7,563 nt of DNA from Syntrophales bacterium. Lineage in GTDB: Bacteria > Desulfobacterota > Syntrophia > Syntrophales > UBA2210. Location: the NCBI GenBank assembly GCA_030655735.1, contig JAUSPK010000002.1, positions 1 to 7,563 on the forward strand, given 5' to 3'. Position 1 is the stretch's first letter, and each line of letters begins with the position of its first letter. The translations under genes and the position numbers were made by a program. The notes under the pieces are model-generated. The model saw only the letters and a program-made list of their open reading frames with translations. It was not told the origin of the DNA and did not search any database. Below are positions 5,715 through 7,563 of the stretch, piece by piece.

Positions 5715-7046
5715 ATGGAGCCATCGAAGGATGGATTATCTGTGTATCAGCGCCCGGTAGAGTTGCTGCAGTGCCTGATCCGATTCGACACCACCAACCC
5801 GCCCGGCAACGAGGCGCAGTGTATCTTTTTTATTAAGGGGCTTTTGGACGACGCGGGGGTTGAGTCTACCATTTTTGCTCGTACCCCGGAGCGCCCGAAC
5901 CTGGTGGCCCGCCTTCACGGCCAAGGGAATGCACCCCCCATTCTGTTCTATGGGCACGTGGATGTCGTGACAACCGAGAATCAGAAGTGGCAGCATCCCC
6001 CTTTCGAGGGTATCATCGCGGACGGCTTCATGTGGGGCCGCGGGACGCTCGATATGAAGGGGGGGGTGGCGATGATGCTGTCTGCCTTTCTGCGAGCAAA
6101 GGCTGAAAACCTGGCGCTCCCCGGAGATGTTATTCTCACTGTCGTGAGTGATGAAGAGACGTCGGGCGACTTCGGCGCCCGGTTTCTCGTGGAGAATCAC
6201 GCGGACCTGTTTGAGGGTGTCCGATATGCGATCGGCGAGTGTGGCGGATTCTCGTTTCAGGTCGGCAACCGGCGATTCTATCCGATCATGGTTGCCGAGA
6301 AGCAGCGCTGCTCGGTGAGGGCGACTGTACACGGTCCGGGGGGACATGGCTCGATGCCTGTGCGCGGGGGTGCCATGGCGCGGCTGTCACAGGTGCTTTG
6401 GCAACTGGACAAACAACGCCTGCCGGTCCATGTGACGCCGACCGCCCGGATTATGATCGATACGATGGCTTCAACACTCGGAGGAATGACGGGCACGATC
6501 CTCGGACGGTTGAAGAATCCCGCACTGACGAATACACTCCTGAATCTCCTCGGCGAACGCGGCCGCACCTTTGATCCGATGCTGCACAATACGGTAAGCC
6601 CGACCATTCTGCATGGGAGCAACTCGATCAATGTGATACCCGGTGAGGTGTCTGTCGACCTGGATGGACGGGTGCTCCCCGGTTTTGGCCCCGATGATCT
6701 GATTGCGGAGATCCGCCGGATCGTCGGTGGTGATGTGGGGCTTGAAATTATAAGGCATGATCCGGGACCCGCTGAACCGGACATGGGCCTGTTTGATACA
6801 CTCGCCGGTATTCTGGGGGAGGTCGATCCGGAGGGTGTCCCTGTCCCCCTCTTGTTGTCGGCTACTACGGATGGGCGCCATTTTTCCCGGCTGGGGATAC
6901 AGACATATGGATTTCTGCCCATGCGACTGCCCGAAGACTTCAACTTTACGGAAACGATCCATACGGTGGATGAACGCATACCGGTCGAGGCGCTCGATTT
7001 CGGGACAGACGCGATATATACACTCCTCCAGCGGTTTGGAGGATAG
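5715..7046 (+). CDS. M20 family metallopeptidase/deacylase (PM20D1/ArgE-like)
   Basis: Two-zinc hydrolase of the M20 family, 443 residues. Seen: GHVDVV (80-85) with zinc ligand His81 and catalytic-support Asp83; RGTLDMKGG (109-117) with bridging Asp113; SDEETSGDFG (145-154) with catalytic base Glu147 and ligand Glu148; GECGG (174-178) with Glu175, the likely second-site ligand; GPGGHGSMP (207-215), the start of the dimerisation domain with its conserved His211; and IHTVDE (415-420) with the last ligand His416. Family enzymes cleave N-acyl amino acids or small peptides. An inserted segment at about 250-300 and the total length resemble the PM20D1-like branch more than ArgE or DapE, but substrate cannot be assigned. 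The start has AAGGAAG (5703-5709) five bases upstream. It follows the ABM gene by 37 bases. Confidence 0.92.
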   Translation: MEPSKDGLSVYQRPVELLQCLIRFDTTNPPGNEAQCIFFIKGLLDDAGVESTIFARTPERPNLVARLHGQGNAPPILFYGHVDVVTTENQKWQHPPFEGIIADGFMWGRGTLDMKGGVAMMLSAFLRAKAENLALPGDVILTVVSDEETSGDFGARFLVENHADLFEGVRYAIGECGGFSFQVGNRRFYPIMVAEKQRCSVRATVHGPGGHGSMPVRGGAMARLSQVLWQLDKQRLPVHVTPTARIMIDTMASTLGGMTGTILGRLKNPALTNTLLNLLGERGRTFDPMLHNTVSPTILHGSNSINVIPGEVSVDLDGRVLPGFGPDDLIAEIRRIVGGDVGLEIIRHDPGPAEPDMGLFDTLAGILGEVDPEGVPVPLLLSATTDGRHFSRLGIQTYGFLPMRLPEDFNFTETIHTVDERIPVEALDFGTDAIYTLLQRFGG

Positions 7047-7108
7047 AGGAGGGCTTTGTATTGTTTGACCGTTATCGGTTACGTCGGATACCGTAAAAAG
7101 GAGGCAGG

Positions 7109-7563
7109 ATGGGCACAACGATCTTTTACTGGACCGGAACGGGGAATTCACTGTGGGTGGCGCGCACCATTGCCGATGAACTGGGAGACACACGGCTGCT
7201 TCCGATCTCAGGGTATGATGAGAGGGAAGGGGTCAACTCGAAAACCATAGGCGTGATTTTCCCGGTGCACATCTGGGGCGTCCCGCCCCCGGTTATTCGA
7301 TTTGTCGAGTCACTGCGAGGATCGTGTCCCGAGTATGTCTTCGCATGCGCGGTACATGCTGGCCAGGTCTCGAATACGCTGGTCCAACTGAAACGGGTTA
7401 TGGCCGGAAACGGTCTGCTCCTCTCGGCGGGATTTGAGATACGGATGCCGTCGAATTATATACCGTGGGGAGGTCCTGGACCGCAGGAGAAACAGCGCGA
7501 ACTCTTTGCTCTCGCGCGGAAAAAGATCTCCCGCATCTCTGCCGGGATAAAAGAGAAGGTGCC
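7109..7563 (+). CDS. EFR1 family flavodoxin/ferredoxin protein, N-terminal part (cut by window end)
   Basis: An open frame from ATG 7109 runs off the window after 151 complete codons. The N-terminus reads MGTTIFYWTGTGNSLWVA, with the flavodoxin FMN phosphate-binding loop TGTGNS at 9-14. PVHIWGVPPPVIRFV (52-66) is the second flavin-side loop of this family, and MPSNYIPWGGPGP (113-125) is a typical EFR1 segment. In EFR1 proteins this flavodoxin domain is followed by two 4Fe-4S ferredoxin motifs; that half would lie beyond 7563 and is not seen. Likely a soluble electron carrier or small oxidoreductase in an anaerobe. The start is fixed by AAGGAGG (7098-7104) four bases upstream. It lies 62 bases after the M20 gene. 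Confidence 0.85.
   Translation, partial: MGTTIFYWTGTGNSLWVARTIADELGDTRLLPISGYDEREGVNSKTIGVIFPVHIWGVPPPVIRFVESLRGSCPEYVFACAVHAGQVSNTLVQLKRVMAGNGLLLSAGFEIRMPSNYIPWGGPGPQEKQRELFALARKKISRISAGIKEKV

Noticed and set aside
7065..7092. Promoter candidate TTGACC plus GATACC before the EFR1 gene
   Set aside because: The -10 element matches only three of six positions; too weak to list as a feature.

Overview
The window looks like ordinary chromosomal DNA from a bacterium, most likely an anaerobic member of the Desulfobacterota (former Deltaproteobacteria) or a relative. This rests on gene content and protein style, not on a marker gene. The content is a proteobacterial type II citrate synthase, a DUF2937 protein, a proteobacterial-style MscL, a probable iron-sulfur flavoprotein, and the start of an EFR1-type flavodoxin/ferredoxin protein, a family common in anaerobes. 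Shine-Dalgarno sequences are mostly strong (AAGGAGG, AGGGAGG). No mobile element, phage gene, CRISPR array, tRNA or rRNA was seen.

Layout: (1) 1-2400, plus strand: a promoter-like region, citrate synthase (gltA), a SpoIIAA-like STAS protein 21 bases later, and an NAD(P)H-dependent, Isf-like flavoprotein after a further 36 bases. The spacing suggests one transcript. (2) 2406-2450: a hairpin between convergent genes. (3) 2448-3020, minus strand: a YgjP-type zinc metallopeptidase. (4) 3021-3451: a non-coding stretch with a sigma-70-like promoter, three consecutive predicted hairpins ending in a strong terminator (about 3244-3355), and another perfect hairpin before the next gene. This is the best candidate for something undescribed: a small RNA or an attenuated leader. 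(5) 3452-4451, plus strand: a DUF2937 membrane protein, a DUF2892 membrane protein and a possible tiny ORF. (6) 4454-5322: thioredoxin-type arsenate reductase (arsC) and mscL. (7) 5372-7046: an ABM-fold monooxygenase-like protein and an M20 peptidase. (8) 7109 to the end: the N-terminal part of an EFR1 family protein, cut by the window edge.

How the genes work together: gltA feeds acetyl-CoA into citrate. The genes after it encode a small regulatory or lipid-associated STAS-fold protein and a redox flavoprotein, so that cluster has a metabolic and redox theme. The region 3452-7046 looks like a loose row of same-strand housekeeping and stress genes (arsenate, osmotic shock, quinol/ABM chemistry, peptide or acyl-amino-acid hydrolysis) rather than a dedicated pathway. 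I see no convincing new multi-gene system. The points worth following up are the structured RNA region at 3213-3411 and the small ORF that may be translationally coupled to arsC.
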